NCBI GenBank assembly: GCA_014584395.1
Contig: JACTMY010000015.1
Coordinates: forward strand, 1 to 64,000
DNA length: 64,000 nt
From: Planctomycetota bacterium
GTDB taxonomy: Bacteria; Planctomycetota; Planctomycetia; Gemmatales; HRBIN36
Reading direction: 5' to 3'
The notes beneath the pieces were generated by a model, which saw nothing but the letters and a program-made list of their open reading frames with translations, was not told where the DNA came from and did not search any database. The translations under genes and the position numbers were made by a program. Below, one piece after another: positions 56,680 through 64,000 of this stretch (its first letter is position 1; the number at the start of each line of letters is the position of its first letter).

Positions 56680-57330
56680 CAGATGGTCCTATTGCTTTCA
56701 CAACAGGCTGGACTTTATCTTGCTTCTTCTTCATCATGCCGCTTCCGTTTGTTGTTCACGCCCTCGGCTAGTTTGCGAATCGTTTGCAAACCCGCCTCGG
56801 TCAGATGGCCCCCTCGGACCATCATGCGAACGACTTTCCGGAAACGGATGAAATCTTGACGCTTGCGTGATTTGAGAACGTGCTTCTCGAAGAACGGCAC
56901 AATCCGCTCCGCAAGATGCTCGAGCCGCCGCACGCGATAACAAAGGCGATCGCCGTGATTTTTCCGCACCACGCCGCAGCCAAAGCTTGCCTTTAAGGCA
57001 TGCAAGATTTGGACGTCGCGGCGATGCTGAACGATCACGAATTCCGGTAATACCTGCCAGCCGAGAGTCATCTCCGGATGGCGGGCCAAGCCGATATGAA
57101 AACAGCCTTCCCCATCGGTAAAACCGACGATCCATTGAGCGTCAAGATGCATTGGGAAGAAGCCTGAACGTTAAGTCTCTGGGGGTTCTCTTTTTTCAAT
57201 AAAGAGTCTTCCCTGCGGATTGTCCCCATGACCGCCGAATTGTTACTGCCGAAGGAGTCGGCGAGTATCGGACGGTTTTGGAGGATTTTCCCGCATATGG
57301 TTCAGTTTTACTAAGGCTAGCTTAAGGTTA
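56680..57330 (-). other. Group I self-splicing intron in 23S rRNA at position 1931
   Basis: A 651-nt insertion splits the conserved exon run CCTAAGGT|AGCGAAGTTCC between the nucleotides equivalent to E. coli U1931 and A1932. Core elements by intron position: P1 pairs exon CTAAGGT with guide GCCTTAG (14-20), ending in the U-G wobble; P3 is CTGAAC (26-31) with GTTCAG; P4 is TGCGG with CCGCA; P7 is GACTT in AGAGACTTAACG with AAGTC in AAGATAAAGTCC. The usual pairing is GACUA/UAGUC, so both strands have changed together. The intron ends in G. The endonuclease gene lies in the P8 loop between the P7 strands. Confidence 0.93.
56715..57152 (-). CDS. LAGLIDADG homing endonuclease encoded in the intron
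   Basis: Protein of 145 aa with one LAGLIDADG motif (WIVGFTDGEGCF, residues 7-18; the acidic E15 takes the metal-binding place), so it should act as a dimer like I-CreI. A helical/strand alternation follows and the end is basic (NNKRKRHDEEEAR). It should cleave intron-less 23S genes around the CCTAAGGT/AGCGAAG junction and so spread the intron. The TAA stop lies in the AAGATAAAGTCC element of the intron core, so the protein end and ribozyme core overlap. No obvious ribosome site. The open frame is intact. Confidence 0.9.
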   Translation of the reverse strand: MHLDAQWIVGFTDGEGCFHIGLARHPEMTLGWQVLPEFVIVQHRRDVQILHALKASFGCGVVRKNHGDRLCYRVRRLEHLAERIVPFFEKHVLKSRKRQDFIRFRKVVRMMVRGGHLTEAGLQTIRKLAEGVNNKRKRHDEEEAR

Positions 57331-57364
<34 letters not shown>

Positions 57365-58084
57365 TCGGAGCTTCGGTTGCCAGCTTCGCCTTTCGACTAA
57401 CCGACTTCCTTAACTTACCGACACCGGGCAGGCGTCAGTCTCTATACGTCAACTTACGTCTTCGCAGAGACCTGTGTTTTTAGTAAACAGTCGCAAGAGC
57501 CTATTCACTGCGGCCGCCTCGGGCTTGCACCCTACCGCGGCACCCCTTCTCCCGAAGTTACGGGGTCAACTTGCAGAGTTCCTTCACGAGCGTTTTCTCG
57601 AGCGCCTTAGAATACTCATCTCGCCTACGTGTGTCCGTTTTAGTACGGGCGGGCCGTTTCGACCGCCTCCTGGTTTTTCTTGGCTGAACTTCCGATGAGT
57701 TCGGGATCGTATATGCCCTCCCCCTTGCGGGCCACCCATCTAGCAGGGTGTACACCTTCCATTCAGCGTCACAGGATTTGTCCACGGCTCCGGTGCAGGA
57801 ATATTAACCTGCCATCCATCCACTACGCCTTTCGGCCTCGTGTTAGGGTCCGACTAACCCTGGGCGGATTTACCTTCCCCAGGAAACCTTAGGCTTTCGG
57901 CGAACGGGATTCTCACCCGTTTTATCGTTACTCGTTCCGGCATCTTCACTTGCACTTCGTCCACGAGTCGTTATCCGTCTCGCTTCGATCTACGGTGCAA
58001 CGCTCCCCTACCACTTCTTTCGAAGTCCCGTGATTCGGCGTCATGCTTAGTCCCGTTCATTATTGGCGCAGGATTCCTCGACCA

Positions 58085-58134
<50 letters not shown>

Positions 58135-58965
58135 TGGCTGTCCATGGAATCCCACTTCCTTTCGCACTGAGCATGAACTTGGGGGCCTTATCAGCGGGTC
58201 TGGGTTCTTCCCCTCTCGACCAACAAGCTTATCCCCGCTAGTCTATCTGCCGTCACATCCACACTGGTATTCGGAGTTTGGTTTCGATGGGTAGCCGGGT
58301 AGGCCCCCAGTCGAATTCAGTCGCTCTACCCCCAGTGCTTAAGAGACGACGCTAACCCTAAAGTTATTTCGGGGAGAACGAGCTATCTCCACGTTTGATG
58401 ATACTTTCAATCCTCCACACAGCTCATCACCAAGTTTTTCAACACTCGTGTGTTCGGCCCTCCATGAGGTTTTACCCCCACTTCAGCCTGGCCATGCGTA
58501 GATCACGTGGTTTCGCGTCTACCGCCACCGACTTAACGCCCTTTTAAGACTCGCTTTCGCTTCGGCTCCACCGCAGAGCGGCTTAACCTTGCCGATAGAG
58601 GTAACTCGCCGGATCATTATGCAAAAGGCACGCCGTCAGGCATTCCCCTTGCGGGGCATAGCCCTCCGACCGCTTGTAAGCATGTGGTTTCAGGTTCTTT
58701 CCCTCCCCTTATCGGGGTTCTTTTCATCTTTCGCTCGCGCTACTCTTTCACTATCGGTCGCTAGAGAGTACTTAGCCTTGCGGGATGGGCCCCGCGGATT
58801 CACACCCTCTTTCTCGTGAAGGGTGCTACTCAGGTGCCACTAGGAGACCTCCACCTGTCGCTTACAGGACTTTCACCTTCTTTGGTCCACCATTCCAGAA
58901 GTGTTCTGCTAGGCTTTGGTCATTCCACATCGTGGTCCTACAACCCCTGGTTGGCAAGCCAACCA

Positions 58966-59005
<40 letters not shown>

Positions 59006-59175
59006 GTCGCTTTTGCTTTCTTTTCCTCCAGGTAATGAGATGTTTCAGTTCCCTGGGTTTGTTCGGGTATCCTGGGATCAACGCTTGTTTGACAGCTCCC
59101 CCAAGCTTATCGCAGTCTTCCACGCCCTCGCTTCTAGCGCCAAGACATCCCCCACACGCTCTTAGTAGCTTGACC

Positions 59176-59590
59176 GCATTGATCCATCCTTCTGCCTAGG
59201 CCGGCTCGCGCCGACCTCGACCCAATTCAGGATCCACTGTCCGCTACCGATCCACCGCCGCGAGTTGCAGCGTGGACCTGTTTGGTAACTTCTTGTCGTT
59301 CTCCAGACGTGCTCGAGTTGTCGCTCTTGAAGAACTCGCATGCAGTTTCCTGCAAGCGACTTCTCAAGATGCATCCTCTTTCCGCCACCTAATTGTCAAA
59401 GAACTCAATGTCAAGTCGTTCGGGGACTCGACGGCTTTTGCCTTTCGCTTTCGGCCTTCCCGGCTCTCTTGCGAGAACGCGCGGCTGGCCTTCCGCCAAA
59501 GGGTAGAACTTTAGATTAGGATCGCGCGTTTTGGATTCAAGTCTCCCGCACGATTTTTTTTCGATCTTTTCATCTTTCCTTCGAACCATT
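59176..59590 (-). other. tRNA-Ala to 23S spacer with boxA-like site
   Basis: About 415 nt between tRNA-Ala and 23S. It includes the 5' half of the 23S processing stalk at its downstream end and a boxA-like sequence (59389-59404). No gene is recognised; open frames here are chance. Confidence 0.6.
59389..59404 (-). promoter_or_regulatory. boxA-like antitermination site
   Basis: GTTCTTTGACAATTAG on the minus strand closely resembles rrn boxA (TGCTCTTTAACAATTTA). It lies in the spacer about 210 nt before 23S, where many rRNA operons carry a boxA. Confidence 0.55.
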
Positions 59591-59662
59591 GGAGACGACC
59601 GGGGTCGAACCGGCAACCCCTAGCTTGCAAAGCTAGTGCTCTCCCAGTTGAGCTACGTCCCC
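59591..59662 (-). tRNA. tRNA-Ala (anticodon TGC)
   Basis: 72-nt cloverleaf. Acceptor GGGGACG/CGTCTCC contains the G3-U70 wobble that defines alanine tRNA. Anticodon stem CTAGC/GCTAG with loop TTTGCAA. T arm CCGG-TTCGACC-CCGG. CCA is not encoded. Confidence 0.97.
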
Positions 59663-59740
59663 GGTCTCGTCATCGGCCCTTGCCGGGCCTATTTCTTCAG
59701 CCCGCCCGCGCCCTTGAGCGCCGCGGTCCTGAAGCTGATT

Positions 59741-59813
59741 GGGCGCACTTGGATTCGAACCAAGGACCTCAGCTTTATCAGAGCTGCGCTCTAGCCAACT
59801 GAGCTATGCGCCC
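59741..59813 (-). tRNA. tRNA-Ile (anticodon GAT)
   Basis: 73-nt cloverleaf. Acceptor GGGCGCA/TGCGCCC, anticodon stem CAGCT/AGCTG with loop CTGATAA, T arm TTGG-TTCGAAT-CCAA. First gene of the operon, 78 nt before tRNA-Ala; normally this pair sits between 16S and 23S. Confidence 0.97.
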
Positions 59814-59967
59814 GCGCCGAACAAAAAAGCCAAACTGATTTGCTCAGCTTGGCCCTATCCGCTTACCCCCGTTGCCAGGACAAGGCTTCAGCTATCCTCC
59901 GCGATGTTCGTGGGAATCCGCCGCATGCTTGGCCCTCAACGGAAGGGGATAAACTTCGTCCATGCCT

Positions 59968-59995
59968 ATTATAAACGACCTCGCCAGGTCGTCAA
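59968..59995 (-). promoter_or_regulatory. Strong promoter of the tRNA-23S-5S operon with a palindromic spacer
   Basis: On the minus strand TTGACG and TATAAT are separated by 16 bp. Within the spacer ACGACCT and AGGTCGT form a perfect 7-bp inverted repeat around 4 nt (59975-59992), suggesting a repressor or activator site over the promoter. Confidence 0.75.
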
Positions 59996-60065
59996 CTTCG
60001 CTAGCGCTTTTTCCAGGCGGCCTGGCGGAAAGGCGCGGCTTTGATAAAAGACAGCAAACAAGCAA

Positions 60066-60115
60066 CCTCGGTTAGTCCCTATCCGGCTTGTGCATGACGG
60101 AAGGGACGACCGAGG
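60066..60115 (-). terminator. Terminator of the DUF2203 gene
   Basis: Long imperfect stem closed by CCTCGGT/ACCGAGG and continued by GTCCCT/AGGGAC. On the minus strand TTGCTTGTTTG follows. It separates the DUF2203 gene from the rRNA promoter. Confidence 0.65.
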
Positions 60116-60140
60116 CTGATTGCTGATTTCTTCGTATCGA

Positions 60141-60653
60141 CTAACCGGGGATTTGATCTTCAGGAACTTTTTCCGGTTCGATCTTGGTTTCGTCATGGCG
60201 GCGCCAATTCGCCGGAATCACGCGCCGATTCGGCTCATTGGCATAGCACCACGATTCAATGCGCGGCACATCCAGCGACCAAACGTAATACGCCTTGCGG
60301 CCATGGATCACCGTGGGGAAGGCCATCTCGCCAAGTTGCGGATCCACCAAAATGACCTGTAGCGGATCCAATTCCGCCACGGCCTCCTGCAGCCGGCGGC
60401 GCACTTGTGCGATTTCATCCGCGATCTCATAGCGCCGCGATCGACCCGGCCAATCGAGCCGATGACGACGACGATCCAAGTCGGCCTGCTCCTTTTCCAG
60501 TTGCCCCAGCCGCTCCCAGCGCTGTTTGACATCCTCAGCGATTTGACGAACCAGAGGCAGCATCCGTTCCGCTTGCGTCAGATTTAGATTGATCGGCGCG
60601 ACCGAGCGTTTGCTCGCAGCCTTCGCCGGTCGTTTGCCTTTTGAGTTGGCCAT
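60141..60653 (-). CDS. DUF2203 family protein
   Basis: Protein of 170 aa. After a basic N-terminal 20 residues, LNLTQAERMLPLVRQIAEDV opens the DUF2203 pattern. A charged coiled-coil middle follows and VDPQLGEMAFPTVIHGRKAYYVWSLD (in part) makes the conserved end. It is cytoplasmic and of unknown function; the family is small and helical. It lies directly upstream of the rRNA operon but has its own terminator. Confidence 0.82.
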   Translation of the reverse strand: MANSKGKRPAKAASKRSVAPINLNLTQAERMLPLVRQIAEDVKQRWERLGQLEKEQADLDRRRHRLDWPGRSRRYEIADEIAQVRRRLQEAVAELDPLQVILVDPQLGEMAFPTVIHGRKAYYVWSLDVPRIESWCYANEPNRRVIPANWRRHDETKIEPEKVPEDQIPG

Positions 60654-61065
60654 AGTGGACCTCCCGTTATCGTTCGATCGATCTCAGGACCGTCCTGGTT
60701 GCTTGATCATCACTATTTCCATCATACGTCCAATTTGCAAGCCTGGCTTGAAGTTTTTCAAAAGATGATCGTTTATCCATCCCTCATGCCAGAAAATCCG
60801 GAGGTTTGTTCCCTTTAGACGGCTTGATGCGGGCAAAGTTTCACGATTCCATCTAAATTCTATGGTCCGCATTCAATTGGAATCCTGGTTCGCTGCTGCA
60901 ACGCACCAGCAAGCACGGCCGTTTCCTCTCACTCCATGACCCGTCATCGCCGCTCCACGTTCACCACGCTTCCAGGTTGGCCGCCGAGGCTTTCTATTGT
61001 CTTGTTCGCTGAAGAAATCACTTTTATAATCAGGCGGTCTAGAATGGGGAAGAGGGGGAAAGATC
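60654..61065. other. Divergent intergenic region with promoter
   Basis: 412 bp between the DUF2203 gene (minus) and the GAF-receiver gene (plus). The plus-strand promoter is at 61002-61030. A 62-codon frame on the minus strand lacks a ribosome site and is not accepted as a gene. Confidence 0.5.
61002..61030 (+). promoter_or_regulatory. Sigma70-type promoter of the GAF-receiver operon
   Basis: TTGTTC and TATAAT separated by 17 bp, about 36 bp before the GTG start at 61066. Confidence 0.55.
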
Positions 61066-62430
61066 GTGGCATCGAGTTCGCGTTATCTTTTTGTTGGCAC
61101 TCAGGGGCAGCCGCCGAGCGCGTGGCCGGTCGAAGCCACGGTGCGCGTGGCGGATTGGTCCAAGGCGCTTGAGCTCATGCGCGACAGCCATTTCGACGCC
61201 ATCTATATCCATCACCCCGTCGACGAACAGATCACTCATACTCCTTCGCCGCTGAATCAAAAACTGGATTCCCTGTTCCGGGCCGGGTTGGAGTTAACTT
61301 CATTGGACCTGGATCGACTGCCTCGACTCAGCCCCAATGAGCGCATCGACATTCTCAAGGGCAACATCCTGCAGCAAATTCGCCAGGTGCTCAATTACGA
61401 CCACGTCGACATCCGGCTCCTACACCCCGACGGCAGCTTGGAGCCGCTGGCATCCGAGGGCATGAATCCAGAAGTGAGCCAACTCAAGCTGCATGCCGCG
61501 GCGTCGGGTCAAGGCACGAGCGGCTACGTCGCCGCCACGGGCAAGACCTATTATTGCCGCGATTGTTGCCGCGATCCCCTGTACATTTCCGGCTGTCCGA
61601 CAACACGCAGTTCCGTCACTGTCCCCATCCTGCACCAACACGAAATCATCGGCGTTTTGACCGTGGACAGCCCCAAGGTCAACGGCTTCTCGGACACCGA
61701 CATCAACATGCTCGAACTCTTCGGCCGGGAAGTCGGCGCGGGGTTGCATACCTTGCGCATGCTCAGCATCGAGCGGCATGGGGTGGCCAAGGCGTCGGTG
61801 GAAGCGATCAGCCAAGAAGTGGCCATGCCGGTGGACGCCATTCTCAACGCCACGGCTTACATGCTCAATCGCTACATCGGGCTCGATCCCGACATGACGG
61901 AAAAGCTGCAAGAGATCGGTAAACAAGCCCGCTCCATCCGCAAGGTGATCCAGGACGTCGGCGAAACCTTCAAACCGCCGGACAGCCGCGAAATCAAGAA
62001 GCTGGCGCCGCCGCCGTTGCAGGACGTTCGAGTGCTGGTCGTGGATCAGGACGACCGGATACGCCGATCCTCCCATGCCATCCTGGCCCGCTTGGGGTGC
62101 ATCGTCGAAACGGCGGGGGACGGCCATCAGGCCATCGCCATGGCCCGCACCAACCGCTATGATTTCGTCTTGTGCGACATCAATCTCCCCGACATGATTG
62201 GCTACGATCTGTTTCGGCAACTCCGCCACGACAACCCCATGTTAGACGTTGTCTTGATGAATGGATATGGTTATGATCCGACCCATTCCATCGTTCGAGC
62301 CAACGCGGAAGGCTTGACGGGAGCTTTGTATAAACCCTTCCGTGTGGATCAGTTGCTGGAAGTATTGGAAAAAGGCTCCTCCATCACCAAGACGGTGATC
62401 CCCGGTTCAACCCCGAGCACAGCGTCATGA
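61066..62430 (+). CDS. GAF-domain protein with C-terminal receiver domain
   Basis: Protein of 454 aa from a GTG start with AGGGGGAAAG upstream. About residues 1-55 resemble a receiver-like fold but lack a clear phospho-Asp. A GAF domain covers about 90-235 (DHVDIRLLHPDGSL, SVTVPILHQHEIIGVLTVDSP) and may hold a ligand or cofactor; YYCRDCCRDP supplies three Cys. A helical region like a histidine-kinase dimerisation segment without the His (VAKASVEAISQEVAMPVDAILN in part) follows. The receiver at about 322-440 has VVDQDD, phospho-Asp in LCDINLPD and KPF. The next gene overlaps by ATGA. Confidence 0.85.
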   Translation: MASSSRYLFVGTQGQPPSAWPVEATVRVADWSKALELMRDSHFDAIYIHHPVDEQITHTPSPLNQKLDSLFRAGLELTSLDLDRLPRLSPNERIDILKGNILQQIRQVLNYDHVDIRLLHPDGSLEPLASEGMNPEVSQLKLHAAASGQGTSGYVAATGKTYYCRDCCRDPLYISGCPTTRSSVTVPILHQHEIIGVLTVDSPKVNGFSDTDINMLELFGREVGAGLHTLRMLSIERHGVAKASVEAISQEVAMPVDAILNATAYMLNRYIGLDPDMTEKLQEIGKQARSIRKVIQDVGETFKPPDSREIKKLAPPPLQDVRVLVVDQDDRIRRSSHAILARLGCIVETAGDGHQAIAMARTNRYDFVLCDINLPDMIGYDLFRQLRHDNPMLDVVLMNGYGYDPTHSIVRANAEGLTGALYKPFRVDQLLEVLEKGSSITKTVIPGSTPSTAS

Positions 62431-63659
62431 TGGCGCCCTTGATCGGATTCCTCGTCGCCTGGATCGTGGCCAGCGTCGGGCATGCCGCCCTTCTGGTGCA
62501 CACCGTGAACTGCCTCCATTGCCTGAAAACCCGGGCCTGGTGGATCAAGCTCTTTCGCCGTTTCCTCCACGTGCTGAACGCTGGCCTTCCCCTTTGGTTT
62601 GCATGGCATTATGGCCCCCGTCTGGCCACCGAGGGCGGCTGGCTCGATTTGCCCTGGCCGCTGCTTGCCTACCTCTGCCTATGCTGGGCCGTTGGCGGCG
62701 GCTATTTCCCCTATATGCTTTTGCGCCGCCACACGCGGCGGCCACCCTCTCTGCAAACGGCCCACTCTCTTGCCCACGTGGACGTGGCCAAGCAGCTCGG
62801 CCATATCCCGCGCGGCAAGGGCAAGCATGGGTTGGTTTCCTACTTGCCGTTCAATGAAGTCTTTCAAGTGGAGTTCGTGCAAAGGGAATTGCGTTTGCCG
62901 CGTTTGCCCGACGCTTGGGATGGGCTGACCCTTTTGCATCTCTCTGATTTGCATCTGTGCGGCGCGCCCGACCGCGACTACTTCGAATGGGTCATCGACC
63001 ATGCGTCCCAGGAGCGCGCGGATCTCGTCTGCATTACCGGCGACATTCTCGACAGTCCCCAGCATTACGACTGGATTCGGCCTGTGCTGGGTCGATTGCA
63101 GTGGCGGCATGGCGGTTACGCCATCCTGGGCAATCACGATTCCTATCTGGATGTGCCCATCATCGAACGGGAACTTCAGGGGCTTGATTTACAACTGCTT
63201 GGCGGGAAATGGCTTACGACCACGATCCGAGGCGAGCCTTTGGTGATCGTGGGCAATGAGCGGCCATGGCTCCATGATCCGCCCGACTTGCGGGATGGTC
63301 CGCCCGACGTCTTCCGTTTGGCTTTGTGTCATACGCCGGATGAATATCCATGGGCCAAGGCGAACGGCATCGATTTGATGCTTGCCGGCCATAATCACGG
63401 GGGGCAAATCCGCATCCCCGGGCTGGGACCGATCTTCGTCCCCAGCCGGTACAGCGGCCGCTATGACGCGGGATTGTTTTACGAACCACCCACGCTGTTG
63501 CACGTGAGCCGGGGTTTGAGCGGCACCTATCCGATCCGGTATCGCTGCCGGCCGGAAATCACGCGCCTGGTCTTACGACCGATGAAGCTCCACGACGATC
63601 CCGCCAGCGCCCGTCCACTTATGGACGGGCGTCCAGAAGCGCTCTCGATGCCAAGTTAA
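62427..63659 (+). CDS. Membrane-anchored metallophosphoesterase
   Basis: Protein of 410 aa. Three hydrophobic segments lie in the first 95 residues. The calcineurin-like core follows: HLSDLHLCG, TGDILD, LGNHDSY, LCHTPDEY and GHNHGGQ. The topology and motifs match the YkuE/YaeI group, which acts on lipid or lipid-linked phosphoesters at the membrane; the exact substrate is unknown. It begins in the stop codon of the GAF-receiver gene. Its 3' end overlaps the methyltransferase gene on the other strand by 87 bp. Confidence 0.9.
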   Translation: MMAPLIGFLVAWIVASVGHAALLVHTVNCLHCLKTRAWWIKLFRRFLHVLNAGLPLWFAWHYGPRLATEGGWLDLPWPLLAYLCLCWAVGGGYFPYMLLRRHTRRPPSLQTAHSLAHVDVAKQLGHIPRGKGKHGLVSYLPFNEVFQVEFVQRELRLPRLPDAWDGLTLLHLSDLHLCGAPDRDYFEWVIDHASQERADLVCITGDILDSPQHYDWIRPVLGRLQWRHGGYAILGNHDSYLDVPIIERELQGLDLQLLGGKWLTTTIRGEPLVIVGNERPWLHDPPDLRDGPPDVFRLALCHTPDEYPWAKANGIDLMLAGHNHGGQIRIPGLGPIFVPSRYSGRYDAGLFYEPPTLLHVSRGLSGTYPIRYRCRPEITRLVLRPMKLHDDPASARPLMDGRPEALSMPS

Positions 63660-64000
63660 ACCCGCCAGGCGGCAGACCTCCTTCAGCTCCGAACGCTTGG
63701 TCGTGCGGCAATGATAAACGCGGCTGCAAATGGCCCCCAGGACGGTGTGCTCGGTCGTCATAAGCAGCAATTTGCCGCCCGGCTTGAGGACGCGGGCTAG
63801 TTCCCGCAGGCCATGCAGCGGCTCCTGCAAATGCTCGAGCACCCAGCCGAAGATGACGGCGTCGAACGTGGCGTCCTGATAGGGCAAGCGCGTCACGTCG
63901 GCGGTCAAGAGATGGGGGCGCGTGCTTTTGAGCCGCTGATGGGCGCGCCGCAGCATGCCGATGGAAAGGTCGCAGCCGATGAGTTCCGCGTCGGGATCGA
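63573..64000 (-). CDS. Class I SAM-dependent methyltransferase, cut by the window edge
   Basis: C-terminal part of a methyltransferase; the frame continues without a stop to base 64000, so the N-terminus is missing. Visible motifs are LIGCDLSIGML (the end of the SAM-binding acidic strand) upstream of the first internal ATG, ADVTRLPYQDATFDAVIFGWVLEH (in part, motif IV) and LKPGGKLLLMT. These fit the Methyltransf_11 group. The substrate is unknown. Convergent with and overlapping the phosphoesterase gene. Confidence 0.85.
   Translation of the reverse strand, partial: DPDAELIGCDLSIGMLRRAHQRLKSTRPHLLTADVTRLPYQDATFDAVIFGWVLEHLQEPLHGLRELARVLKPGGKLLLMTTEHTVLGAICSRVYHCRTTKRSELKEVCRLAGLTWHRERFWTPVHKWTGAGGIVVELHRS

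Larger units (their letters stand above)
59814..60140. other. Operon leader and intergenic region
   Basis: Contains the rRNA promoter (59968-59995), about 150 nt of leader before tRNA-Ile, and the terminator of the DUF2203 gene (60066-60115). No 16S rRNA sequence is present here, nor anywhere else in the window. Confidence 0.75.

Noticed and set aside
56680-57330. Reading the 23S insertion as a simple intervening sequence or an assembly artefact
   Set aside because: IVS elements are AT-rich stems in variable helices. This one interrupts an invariant site, has group I core pairings and an intact LAGLIDADG frame.
58589-58819. Small open frames within the 23S gene (also near 55523-55906, 57474-57892, 58785-59165)
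   Set aside because: They lie in conserved rRNA sequence on either strand and have no coding features. Only the frame in the intron is accepted.
60684-60872. 62-codon minus-strand frame between the DUF2203 and GAF genes
   Set aside because: No ribosome site, no domain, composition unlike the neighbours.

Overview
The window is about 62-65 % GC chromosomal DNA from a bacterium that I infer to be a planctomycete, probably near the Gemmataceae. The inference rests on gene content: Hanks-type Ser/Thr kinases, a PEP-CTERM surface protein, a Tat-exported Gfo/Idh/MocA dehydrogenase, a tricorn-like protease, a DUF4912 protein, an ATPase/permease operon with a large anchored partner, and a 23S-5S rRNA operon with no 16S gene attached. 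No marker was searched against a database. I see no prophage, IS element or CRISPR array.

Layout. 0.3-5.7 kb, minus strand: Gfo/Idh/MocA dehydrogenase, DoxX-like membrane protein, ApbE flavin transferase and a DUF4912 protein with its own terminator. 6.2-14.4 kb, plus strand: a complete F-type ATP synthase operon (two small membrane genes, then atpB-E-F-H-A-G-D-C). Several subunits carry insertions or export signals. 14.4-18.2 kb: an adhesin-like lipoprotein, an alpha/beta hydrolase, an apparently leaderless class IV aminotransferase and a PEP-CTERM protein. 18.2-21.4 kb: a long regulatory region with four related inverted repeats, then an HTH-receiver protein and a histidine kinase. 21.5-31 kb: a Ser/Thr kinase, mobA, a di-iron-type metallo-beta-lactamase-fold protein, the spoVG-ispE pair and a CitG-like protein. 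31-43 kb: tricorn-like protease, a 55-codon membrane protein, a second kinase, secreted proteins, an APC permease with a UspA-like tail, and a thioredoxin-like lipoprotein. 43-50 kb: the ABC operon, a VOC protein and a secreted protein. 50-55.5 kb: alaS, an ankyrin protein and a small phosphodiesterase. 55.5-60 kb, minus strand: promoter, tRNA-Ile, tRNA-Ala, 23S rRNA, 5S rRNA and terminator. 60-64 kb: DUF2203 protein, GAF-receiver regulator, membrane phosphoesterase and a methyltransferase cut by the window edge.

The most notable element is a 651-nt group I intron inside the 23S rRNA gene at the position equivalent to E. coli 1931/1932. It encodes a single-motif LAGLIDADG homing endonuclease in its P8 loop. 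P1, P3, P4 and P7 can be paired by eye. P7 shows a compensatory change, and the endonuclease stop codon lies inside the 3' strand region of P7. Other points of interest are the 23S-5S operon led by tRNA-Ile/tRNA-Ala without 16S, a SpoVG carrying a four-cysteine zinc ribbon, large insertions in AtpA and AlaRS, a His-rich insert in AtpB, and the array of TGTCA-type inverted repeats upstream of the two-component pair.
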